A stretch of 64,000 nucleotides of DNA, from assembly GCA_036172665.1 (NCBI GenBank), contig CM069877.1, positions 23,399,001 through 23,463,000 of the forward strand. The letters are read 5' to 3'. The notes beneath the pieces are model-generated. The model was given only the letters and a program-made list of their open reading frames with translations. It was not told the origin of the DNA and searched no databases. Source of the DNA: Prosopocoilus inquinatus. Taxonomy: Eukaryota > Arthropoda > Insecta > Coleoptera > Lucanidae. Below, piece after piece: positions 22,651 through 35,200 of this stretch (positions within the stretch are counted from its first letter, which is position 1; each line of letters starts with the position of its first letter). The position numbers were made by a program, and so were the translations under genes.

Positions 22651-22755
22651 TTGTTTAATTGAAATAATTAGACAACTGCCAGTGCTACAAACTTTTAGAA
22701 GAGAAAACATTGAAATCGTAGCCTACTTTAATCCGGAATTCATTTGAAGGCATGG
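22651..22755. repeat. dispersed ~105-bp repeat, copy 2 of 3
   Basis: Matches 2636-2741 and 36398-36500 over about 100 bp, including CAGTGCTACAAACTT and TAGCCTACTTTAATCC. Lies about 500 bp upstream of the GSAP start codon. Confidence 0.6.
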
Positions 22756-23280
22756 TCTTTAACAATTCGCACAGTTTCTTCGTCAGAGTAGGCGATTTAG
22801 AATGACTTTCTTGTTGGCATCAATTGAAATAAAACTATATAAAATCAATTGAACTTGGCAACAGTGAGTATAGCACAAAGTGGCACAAATGTAGTTGAAA
22901 AGGAGAAACGCGGGATGTGAATAATTTGGTGTTTAAACTCAAATCATCACAGTGCTTATTTATTGTTCACTTTAAAGACCTTGCAGCATAAAATGAAAAT
23001 GATAACAATTTTATCAAATACCAGAAAGTTGTTATTAAATTGTGGTGCACTTCTGCAATTTTTCCATTTGGAAGTCGGTGTTCAAGGTTATTCAAGATAA
23101 ATGTTGCAACATGCCCGATGTTCAATCTTATTTAACTCAAGAAATATTTTTGCATATTTGGCCAAAACAAAAGACTAGCTGATAACACAATCTAATCAGT
23201 TGATACAAACGCAAGGTGAAAGATACATGACGAATATTTTCTAAATAAATTTCAAATAATATTATTGCAGTTGGATTGTA

Positions 23281-26200
23281 ATGGTGACTGTAGATAATTT
23301 AGCAGCTAAATTATGCACCTTAGTTTTGGGAGAAAATCTCGAAGGTAAGCATATTGTGTATATAAATGTAATATCTTATGTAATATTCGTATATACATTT
23401 TTATTAATTTGAGGCAGTATTGATTTGATGTTTGTTTGATCATGCGCATTACAACTTTCTAAAAATTCCCGCTAGACTCTGCGACGATTTTTTTGGCGCT
23501 AAATTCAAATTCGATGCAGGTACGTTCAGGTTTGAAGTTATTTTAATAAATTGTTTCGGATGTAGGAGAAGTAAAAGAATGGCGCTTACTTGGCCAGGAA
23601 CAAAATGGAACATTGCTGTTCACATGGATCGAATCTGGCCCCGGATTACTTCCAAAGAGTCACATAGGGCTTTACGACTATGTCAACAATACGCTCGAAA
23701 AAGTACATTCTTTCGAAGGACCTGTTGCAACCATACAAGCATCTATAAACGTTAACAGGACGATATTAGGGTACGTTGTTAAGGACAAAGGCGAGAATGA
23801 TAAATTTTTGTACAGAGCAGTTTTGGTGAAACTCGATGGTGAGAAAAAGCAAGTGTATGAAACATCAATAGAAAGGACAAAGCAAATTATGATTCAGTTC
23901 TTGTATCATAAGCAATCAGTTTTGAACCAGAAACAAAACGAAAAATTCTTGTTGTTCATACACGAAGAAAGTAAGTGTGCCATAAAGTCTCTTTATAATA
24001 CTGAGTGATCAATGGAATTCATAATTAGAGGAGGCTGTGATTGGTTCTATTTTATGCTGTGTAGTTGGATATAATGAGAAATAAATAATAAGTTGACAGT
24101 TGTCATATTTGAGGTTATGCTCGTGCCTTATACAATCTTTATTTTGTCAGGATGCTGGTTTAAACCCTTTCTTAGAATATTAGGGGGGAGAGGGTTGCAC
24201 AAGACAAATCCGTTTATTATTAAGCATTAAAAAAAATAAATATCACTATTCTGATAATTAAAATTTATAATTTCATACTGTAATCCTGTGTTGCCAACCT
24301 TTTAGAAAATATTACAGCCTGCTCTAATTATAGTTTTCGTTGATCGCATCGTATTAAGGTTAACACATACGACGCCATATTGAAAACGTCACAAAGGGGG
24401 TGTAAAGTTGGTTGCATATATTACCGTGCTGTTAAGCAGGGAGATTAGTTACTAATTCTACTTAGTAACTTATTCTTCTTCTTCTATTCTTATTAACTTC
24501 TTACTATTTTATTATACTTTTCTCAATAAGAATCGTGTAAATTCAACATTCAATTATTTATTTGATCAAGATGATATCCCTACGCAAGACTCGCATGAGA
24601 CGACATTAGTAAAACGTGAAGTGTTAGATAAAGCAAACAAAATTAAGTAGAATCCTTCCCGACTGCGTGGTTAATAATTAGAAAGCACTCTATCTACAGA
24701 AAACTTGGTATGTTATATATAAAAATAATGTGCTAGCCCAACAATTTGAGGGACTGCGCCACCTGTAACTTACCGTGAGTAGGGGTAATAGTGAAGACGA
24801 CGCGCAGCATGGGGGATACAATAATCCTAAAACCATAGCGGCCAGCACAATACGTAATCACTAAGATACCATCACGGCCAAAAACACCTGCGACACTTAA
24901 AGCGATCTTCGCGACCTTCTTGCTTCGAGCTCACGGGATAAAAATGAACTAATTTTTCCAGTCGCCGCGCGCCAGTGCGGAACATATCGGCGAGTCGTCA
25001 GAACAACCACTCGCACAGAGAACAACGACAAGGGTGGCCTAATCAGGTGTAACACCAATATCAATAATGAGTTGTTTAACTTAACTTTTTGATGGTTGAA
25101 TTATTGGCTTCCGGTTGGAACCGCGTGTCTCGAATTTCTTCTAGTACCGACGTTTCGTTCTTCATTGCAGAAGAACTTTCTCAGGGCTACTACTGCTGCT
25201 GCTGGTAGTCTTGCTGCTGCTTCTTGTAAGTCGTTAAGACTGCGAATTTTTTATACCGACCGTAAATTATAGATAATTAGACAACTACACTGCGATCGTA
25301 AATGGTTGAACGTGCCGCTTCATACAAAAATTTCTTGGTCCAGTTACTAGAAATCATGTACCCAATTTAAAGGCGTGCGGATGTAATTTTAACCTAAAAA
25401 TTGTGTAACATTAATCATAAATCGAGATGCAAAGAACGTTACTTACTTGTAAAAACAAAGTCAACTGAATAATAGTATTCAAAAATACTTATTTACTGAT
25501 TTCGAATGATTTAAACTGCAAATTGTAGAAAACTCAAACATAAACAAACCATACACGAACGCTACTGCTTGCCAGCTGATCTGGAGCATTCAAAAACGCG
25601 AAAATTCCCTAGGCGGAAAGTAGTTTTGATCACCTTTGGGTATTTACTTTCTCAAGGACGCTCAATCATTTACGACCACAGTGTATATACAAAACTTAAA
25701 ACCTAATCATTCTATCCTCCGTCGAAAATACCGTCCGATATGTGCTAACCTTATGCAGTAAAGAGACGTTGATGTTCAGTTTCTGAAACAATCAATAATT
25801 TTATGCAAGAGATAAATTTTATTAAGAGAAAACTATGAAAAGCATAAACTGTTTATGTTGCCACGTCTCCTTTATCAATAGATGCAGTTTTAACAAACAG
25901 GTTTTAGAAGTTAAAGCGAGTTTATTTTGAGTTTATCCTTACATAAAGTTATAGAATGTTTCAGAAACCGATCATAAGTATGTCTCCTTATTATTAGTAA
26001 ATACTAAAGACTAAAATACATGTTTTAGGCATTTTACAGTATCAGATAAATCCAAACTTAGATTTCACGCTGGAAAATTTCACAGTCGAATCAATGGTTC
26101 ACTCTTTCATCTGGGCTCAGTGGGATCACACACACCAAACACTCTACTATATACATTACCGCAAACCCATTAAAAGTTTGGTCGAAGGGGAAGAACTGGA

Positions 26201-29200
26201 GAGTTCCAGCTGCAAGATTTCCCCAACTCTTTCTGGTCTTCAATTCCATGATGATTTACCACACGAATCTGTTGTAAGGCCGTTAACCCGCCATATACAT
26301 ACACGTACTTTCCGATGCTCCTAGTGTACTTGGCGCTTATTTAATGAGAAAAACCCTCGCTCAAGGTTCGCAGGCCAAAACGTGCCTCCGGACTCGCGAG
26401 TTTGAATTGTAGTTTTAAAAATAAATTTACGGGCAAATTAGGTTTTAATAAATTAAATAATAAACCTGGGCAACAACGTACCCGGTTTGTGGCGGACTTC
26501 ACCCGCGCGCCAAGTCCGCCACGAGCCAGGAGCGTCGAAAAGTCTCTGCGTGTGTTTTGGCTTTGGATACGAAGTCGCGCAAGTTTGTTTCAAGACCTCA
26601 AATAATAGGAAACAAAAGTACTGCGATTTCTGTCCTCAGACAGTCAAGATACCTGAACCTTAACATTATTACAATAGGTGTGTTCTTTTTACCGCAAAAC
26701 TCAGAGTAACTCAGCGGCACTCAGTAACCTTGGAAATTTGTATGTTTTTTTTTACACTCTCGTTGGTGAGATTTTGTGAGCTACTTCCGAATCAATCAAA
26801 TAGGGATTTAGGTTAGAATGCATGTGTATGTAATGGCCAAATGTCTCTTTTGACATTTGCGCGATGTCAGTGGAATTAACTTGTTTTAGAACGTTTAACT
26901 CACCAAAACTAACCTCACTTCTGATATTTACTGATCTGAGTCGAAAGTAAAACGAACACGCCTATTATGTTTGGATATAATTTTTAAGTGCGAATAATTT
27001 TTCAAATTTTTTGATGTCTTGGTTTTTACATTTGTGAAAATCGAATTTACATTATTTACATACTTTTACTAGTCAAAATTAAATGGTGTAGGTATTTTAA
27101 AAATTATGTTTTGTAAATACATATTTAATGGGGCTTTGGTTTTAATTATTGTGTTAATGATTTTTTTTAGTTGAATATTCCATTGAATCTGCCGCATCTT
27201 TCTTCACTCTCTGTTTCCTGTGGAATATACGAAGATGATACAATTCCTCTACGTATACACGACTGCTCGCTAGACCTGATCGTCCTTACAGATTCTGCCG
27301 GCATAGTCTGCATATGTCATCATTATTTATATCAGGTAAATACCAAATTTCAATCAGCGAAGACATGCTCTCTAAAACAAAAAATAGTAGACAAAAACAG
27401 TTTCCTGTTTCCGTTGCCGTTTTGAGAAAGAATTATTACAGGAAACTGGTTTTGTCTACTAATTTTTGCTTTCAACTGTATTTCATTTTGCTTTTGTTTT
27501 CAGCCGATTCAATCGAACGAGAAATTAAACGATGATGACAACACTCCGGTACATTTTGCATATTCTGTTACGGTGCTACATCACAGCTGTGTTATACACT
27601 GTGTCGTGCCAGGAATACCCTGGAAGCAGGCTAAAGCTATTCGGCCGTTATTTCAATTATATGGTAAATCACTCAAAGAAGCTTAAGTTAGATAATCTTG
27701 AAGCTTGCGCGGTCGTTGTTCGCCAACACGTTTCGCCTTTTTCAAGGCTATTCTTTATGTTTTTGAAAAATCATTTTCTAAATTAGTTTTTCTTTTTGAA
27801 TTTTACAGAAAATTCAACACGCGTATTTTAGGCAAAATCCGTTGGATTGCATTTCACAGGTGCGGTTATTGACGCTGGTTTGGCGTGGATTGACCGAAGC
27901 GACGTTTTCTTGCGATGCAGATCGTCTCAAAATTGACATACATACGATCAGGTAGGTTTTTGCGCCTGCACGATATATTTATTAGCAAGCTTAAGAATTG
28001 GGCCCACTTAGTACCGACGCTTTTCACGCCGAATGTACTGTTCACCCCTTCCACCTTTGCGCGGCTGCGATGCTTCTAATTGTCATTGAATGGAGAGGGA
28101 AGATATGCGAGTTAGTTCAGGTTTCTTCTTCGACAACTAAGCGATTTAAATGTATTTAATCGTCAAAACGTTCGCACATCCTAGAGAGATAATAGAAGAA
28201 AGTTTCTCTTTGAAAATATAAAAATGCATGTAATAGTGGCTGCAAATCACCACATACTTTAAATATCTAATTGCAAACAATAAAAACGCCTATGAGTCGA
28301 CAGTATTGTGCTCGATGCAGCCACATGAGATAACTCCCTTCCAAATACTGTGGGCGGAGCTAGTACAGTCTGAGTATTAAATTTTCGTACTGAGCGTGGA
28401 ACAAGTGGCCCGATTTCTTTTCCTTGTTTATTAGCGTACTTACTGTAGTTCAGAATGCACACATTCGCAATTACCTCCGAGCCTTCAAGCCTTCAGTTAG
28501 GCGCGAAGGCCTACCTGATCGTGTATGTGCCCACTTAGGTCAAGGAACGCACGCAAACGATCGTGTAATAGAGGGAATTCCATAGGAGAATCCGTGTTAT
28601 TAAATCTTACTTCCGCTGCATCGGCGCATTGCTTATTGCACGGTCCGATGAGTGTCACTTCGGTCTAGATCCGTCTTAAACGACAGCGTCTTCAAAGACA
28701 TTGAATTCAGCGGCGAAGACTGGCAGGACGTGAAATCAACTCCGTCTAGAAGAAATGCTGTAGTCCGAACGTAGGGGGCACTCAGAAGGCTGGATCGTAA
28801 ACGTGAACTAGAAGTCTGGGTCGTAAACCAAAACCCTGATTCGTAGACTCAAAGCCTACCGTAAATCAGAAGCCTGTTGAAAAAAAAAACCCACGAGCGA
28901 GGACTAGGCAACACTAGAAGATACCTGACCGCGTGCACACGTCGGTTTTAGCTGAACAAGCTGATGAAGCTCTCTTTTCTTTAGGATATTTGTAATAACC
29001 TGCCTTAACCCCCTATTCTATAATTCATAACGACATCGTTAAACAACGAAAATCGGTAAGTGTCGTATTTTGACCAATCAGACGTTAGATACAACGCATT
29101 TCTATGCACTGATTGGTCAAAAAATGTCACTTAACGATTCTCGTTATTTAACGATGTCGTTATGAGTTATAGAATAGGGGGGTTAGCCTCCCTAGGCTCT

Positions 29201-32200
29201 CGCTGAAACGAAAATGTGTCCCACGTCCCTGGGCACCTAAAACGGGATGAACTTCCAAACGGCAAGAAGCGTGGCCCGGCAAAATTGGCAAAATATTATA
29301 CAAACTCCGGACAATCGATAACAAAAAGACCAATTATCGTGCGGAGAACGCGAGCGTTTAGCCCACAAAAACGGTTCCGAGCGAGCATAGGATTTAGGTG
29401 CGGTCAACGAACGGGGATTAATCTGACGATGCGTAGAGTAGAATAATATAATACAGGGTTTCTTATTATACAAGGTGTCTCCGAATTCACCGAGAGAAAA
29501 TGAACGGTAGCAATCCCACTCTTAGTGCGATGGAAATTTTGCCTAAAGGTAAAATTTCTAACTCAAGTTAGGAGTAACGATACCGAGGTGGTCCTAAGGA
29601 TTAGACCTCGAAGGGTCTGTGACGAATCGACTCGATAAAAAGAGCCAGCTCAGCTCATGTGTATTTAGGCAAATCAGTTTTCAACTTTCGCAGTTCTCAA
29701 AACCAAAATTAAAACCAGTTCTCAACTCGATGTTCGGCATTTTTAAATCTCGGTTCTTACACTATCGCAAATGGTATGAAAATGAAAACAAAGCCGATGT
29801 AATTATGCACGTGGTAAAAGGCCCGAGTAAAGAAACATGAATGGTTTTCTTACATTCTCGACGATTCGATAAGGTTTTTAATCTTCAGCACAGCGAATTC
29901 ACGTTGCATATCTTAGAAGATGAAGCAGGTAGCTCTTTTGATTTTGATTTAGCGAGCCAGCGAGTCAAATCGCCCGGAAATCACTTTGCCCATCTCTAGC
30001 TAACGACTTGTTCCAAATACAAACGTCGAACGCATATTAAATAGCCACCAGTTGGCTAAGCCCCAAATTCAACATGGGGAATGATGACGCCTGGTAACGC
30101 AGAAGATCACTCCCTCACACTCGCACATCGCGTGATGCGCACAGAAACGAAAATTAAACTGAAACGGCCGGTACTCACTTGTACTTTTCCATCAAAAGGA
30201 AACCGACATAGTCATTCGCAATTAAAACGCAAAAAAACAATTAAACCAAAAACGGAAATACCAAACATTCTCGGACGACGGTGGTCTCTATAATGTAGGT
30301 CACAAATGCCATATCGTTAAATACGTATAGCTTGCCTCAGAAAATGTACTAAAAACCGCTTCTTTTGAAATTTGCCGACAAAAGCGCCAACTCGCAGATG
30401 TCCAAATACAGCGTCATACCAAAATGCGAACTTAAAGCGATATACTATTCAAAAAACTTCTTAAAGAAGCGCGCGAGTTATAATTTGCATTTAAAATAAT
30501 TCGACATTGATAAGCGAAATTTTACAGTAGGTATCAATGTTGAGTAAACATATAGGTACATACTGTAAATTAAACATTTTCTTCCGCCTAAGGGACTTTT
30601 TGACATTCACTTCGATTCGATTTTTATTTTGGCCTCGGTCAATAAATTGCACAAAGCTCATTCATTGACTTTTAAAATTGTGTAGCACCAAACTGATCTG
30701 TTTAGACATCGGTCCTGTGCCTCAGTTTGAGAGATAACAAAACAATTTCATTGATGTACGAGGGCAGTTTGCAGTTTACACGTTTTTAAGAAAGTCGCCA
30801 TGTCAAAGCAGTTTTTCGTCAAGTAGCTTATTGACACTAGGGTCCTTAGATTTATCTTACTTGTCAGAATTGGGTTAATTCATTCTACAAGATACAATGA
30901 ATTCTTATTTGATCTGATTTCAGATGAACACATTCTTGTTTTCATACCGGGCATCTGTACCCATTTATTGGATACGGGATTCACACATGATCCAACATGT
31001 CATATCATGACTACAGGAAACATCGAGAGCCTAAACTTGCATCAGATATGTCTCGCACCTTTGAACAAATTAGGTGAGCACGCGGTTTTGAATCTGCCAA
31101 CCCTAGACATCATTGATTTAACAGTGCCAATCTCACAGCTAGTTGAGACATTTAAAAGTGAAACGACTCCAGAAAATAGACTGTCTATTTTGCATTACTT
31201 CCTCGTACATAAAGGAGATATCGATATAGTAGTTGAAGTATGTAAACTCACATCATTTTGAATCCTATTAATTTACAACATGAAATCTAATTTTTAGCTT
31301 TTGACTCACCAAATAGAACAACAAACCTCAGGGTTGCCGCAGATATTCCGTGAGTTTTTAATAGGAAGTTCCTATGCGTCCGTTCAGAGAAATTTGCCAT
31401 CGGATGCGAACCAACTTATTAATTTATTGCCAATCACTACGCAGCCAACTGGCTGTGATATGGAAGTGTCGATAAATGGTAAAAACATTAGCATATCACA
31501 AGATGCCTTGTGGAATGCATCCATGATGTTGCTGTCACCACAGCAACGCATTGTACCGTACAGAGCTGATATTTGGGTTAAACTGTGGGAGCAACTGGTG
31601 AAGAATGCTAAAGGGAAGCAGAAGTTCAAGCCTAGCCAAGTTGTGGAAAAACTGCTGGTGTCGTTAGTTTGTTATCAGGTTTCAAAAAAACAATTCACAT
31701 GAGAATGTGCGTAACGGTTGTCAATTACAGCCAGAAGCCCTGTCAAGATCCAGTACGCCAATGTCTCCAGTCGGAAGTTTGACGTTGTCAACAAGTTCTC
31801 TTCCAAAAGATCTGTCGTTAATAAAAAATCCTATAGATACGTTACCATTCTTTGAAATTGAGAACTGCACAGCGAGCAAGCAAGAGCATATAATATCTGT
31901 GGTAAGTTACTTTTATTTTATTTATGTATGTCTTTAGTAAATATTTTATTCACAAATTGATAAAAGTTAAGGAAAATATATGTGAAACCTCGAATATTCT
32001 AGAAGAAAATCTCATCTTTTTTGATGTGGGTTTTCTGTGCATCACCCGTTTGTAAGACGAAAGTCGAAGAAATGAAAAAAATATTTAGTAAGCAGATCAC
32101 AGATCACAGCGGGCAGCACACAAATAATCTAATAGCGAAATCGTACTCCTCAACCTGTTTGCAAACACTAATACACATAGTTGTATAAAATGGTACATGG

Positions 32201-35200
32201 TACATCCAGACGGAAAGAAATGCGTTATTTTTCCCGAGGCGTAGTCCGTGACTACTAAAATAGGTACTGAAAAATTAATGAAAAATGGAAGTACAAGTAC
32301 TACAAAAGTTTGAAACGGAAGAGGAATGTGGTGTGAAATTTATAGCTTCAAAATCAAGCAAAGTATACTCTATGACGATTGGTTGTATGCAAATACCTTT
32401 TGGGGAATGGACGTAACGACGTCGATCGGACCTCCTCGGTCTAAAATAGCATGGATGCGATGACAAATGATCCAAGTCAGTGGAGACGGCCGGAAAATCT
32501 CTGCACAGGAGCCAGTTGGAACAGATTGGTAAGTTGTAAAAAAAAGAGAGCGCCACCTGGTGATTGTTGTCGCACCATCGCGTCGTACTTTGGAAATCCA
32601 CCGCCAGGAATGGATCCTAGTAGATACTTTCAGCCCAACACTAACTGACCCGTTACTTAAAAACCGCGTAACGTAGTATCTTAAGAAAAAAAATCGCAAA
32701 AAGCGAAACACGCGTTAAAAATATAACAAAACTTAACAAGAAAATAAAATTAAAGCTTTCAAACTAATTAAGGAGTTCGCCCATTAGACCTGACAGTAAT
32801 AGGACCGTATCCGGACCGACACAGTCAAAAAAACATTCTTCCCATATATTTAAATGGGGTAACGCACGGTCTGAAGCCTGTCGGAGCCGATACAGGCGTT
32901 TTTTGACTGTGTCGGTCCGGATACGGTCCTATTACGGTCAAGTCTAATGGGCGACCTCCTTTAATCTGTCAGTGCGACAGACTTGGAAGGAATGAGACAA
33001 AAGTGAAAATTCGGATCATTGTCAGTCATAAAATCCTCTACGCAACCGCACAATCGCCGGACTGTAGAACGAATGCACACGACGAAAACAATATAAAATA
33101 AAAAGGGTGGTAACCACAGTACCGACCTCCGGGATGTTACGACGTCACAGCTTCCAACCTGATCTACAGAGCCAAGGAAAAAACTTCCAGAGTCCAAGGG
33201 ACATATTCTCGAATCGAGGGAACGTATACCCAGCAGAGCGTGTCGTCAAAATGACACATTTCTCCTACATTTTATACAGATTTGTATTTTGACGTCATAT
33301 TCTCTTGCGAATGTGTCCTCTTAATTCAACAATAAGACCTCAAGCATCCTTTGCGATGTCAGGGCAGGCATAAAGATCACGCGGGACGTCGGCGGGAAAG
33401 TGATTCGTACTTGGATGGTCGAACGCAACAAAAACCACAGCCCTGCTTAAAATTCGCTGAATACACAATCCAATCGACTTGGGGGAAATAATGGGCCACC
33501 AAATGGATCTAAATTTTCAAAACAAAAAACGCAGTGAGAGCAAAACAAAAGAGAAATAGAAAGATTCAAGATTTAAACTTTACGGAGCCACTGAGTTTAT
33601 AAAAAAAATCTATCCGATTTCGCGGCAACAGCAACATGGAGCCGCAACGTCAGCACAAAGTTTATAAACTTTATTTTTACCCCATAGCAATTACGCAAAA
33701 AAGAACGTAACAACCCTAAGCAAAGCAGTATAATAATTGCCTACCCATCTATAACTGCTTACAGAGTGTGCCTACTATGCCATCAGTTTTGCTCTCTAGG
33801 AAGTAAATTTCTGTCAGGTGTCATACACACTGCTGTCTATTCCCGGTCGTGAATAAAATACATGATTACATTATGAATAAGGTATAAATGTATAAATTAT
33901 TAACATATAAAATAGCGACATCTTACTATCGCTTTTTGACCTAACATTGCAGTAGGATAGACAAATTGAAGCGGGATTTGCTCCTAATGAGTCCCCCATG
34001 CAAGGCGGCCATGCTTGCTGTCAAAGCATAATGAAAGATTTTAGAAAAATTTTGTGCAAATCGTTTTTGATTGCAGTGAGAACCTCGAGCAGCCTCTGGA
34101 CAGCTGTTTCAGCCCTGCTTGGGGCTTCTTCAGCAGAAACATAGCTCGTTTTTGGTCTGCAGTGGGAATGTCGAGCTACGTTTCTGCTGAAGAAGCCCCA
34201 AGCAGGGCTGAAACAGCTGTCCAGAGGCTGCTCGAGGTTCTCACTGCAATCAAAAACGATTTGCACAAATTTTTTCTAAAAAGTATAAATTATTGTTTAT
34301 AGAAATTATAGAATAATTTGACTGATTTGGTCGATACGTAGTGGAAATCCATTTAAACGTAGACGTAGATGAAAAAAAAAACTAATCTTTGTACTCACAA
34401 TTTCCACTATACCGGCTGTTTAAATTGGGTGTGCACTGAAGATATCTCCTAAACCGTAAGAGATACAAATTCGGTTAAATGGAAGAAAAGTTGCACAAAT
34501 CAATGCCTAATTCGTATCCATTGTGAGAATGATTTTTTTTCTTATTTCTTCTTGAGATATTAATAAAAATGTGAAAAAATCCATTTTCTTCTTCTCTGTG
34601 TATCTCTTTTATTATAAGTAGAAAGTTTTTTTAATCTCAAACCGGACAGAAAAATGAAGGGAAACACACTCAACGTTTCGCTATAAATCTATAGCGAAAC
34701 GTTGAGTGTGTTTCCCTTCATTTTTCTGTCCGGTTTGAGATTAAAAAAACTTTCTACTTACTATTTTCATCGGACAAGAACAAACTTCAATCTTTTATTA
34801 TACATAATTTTGAAATTCTGATTTAACTTTCTACAGGCACTTTTTGATTCTGCTTCGAATAAGAGTAATAGAATTGAAGTCAAGTTTACTTAACAAATAA
34901 AAAAAGAGGTTAGGGATAAATTTACTTATTAAGAAAAACATGTCGAAACGATATCAGTTTTTTTGTCATATTCCAACTTTACTTGAAAAAAGGTATTAAG
35001 TATTACACTCACTGAAATCAAAAGAAAAAAATGCTTTCGTCTAGAATAATAAAAAGATAAGAAAAGGAACAAAAAATTTGAAATTATGTATTAAATAAAA
35101 TTTTCATATAAAATCTGAATTATTTAAGCTTCAAATTAATATCAACTATTAAGTGTGATATACCATTGTAATCAGGAGAAAAAATGCTATCGAATAGAAT

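Noticed and set aside
29216..30293. Several 70-78-residue frames in GSAP intron 5
   Set aside because: No family motif and no consistent splice phase. Probably degraded repeat sequence.
32275..32711. Overlapping 108-113-residue minus-strand frames
   Set aside because: The composition is unlike protein, there are no motifs or splice context, and it lies within a GSAP intron beside a MITE.
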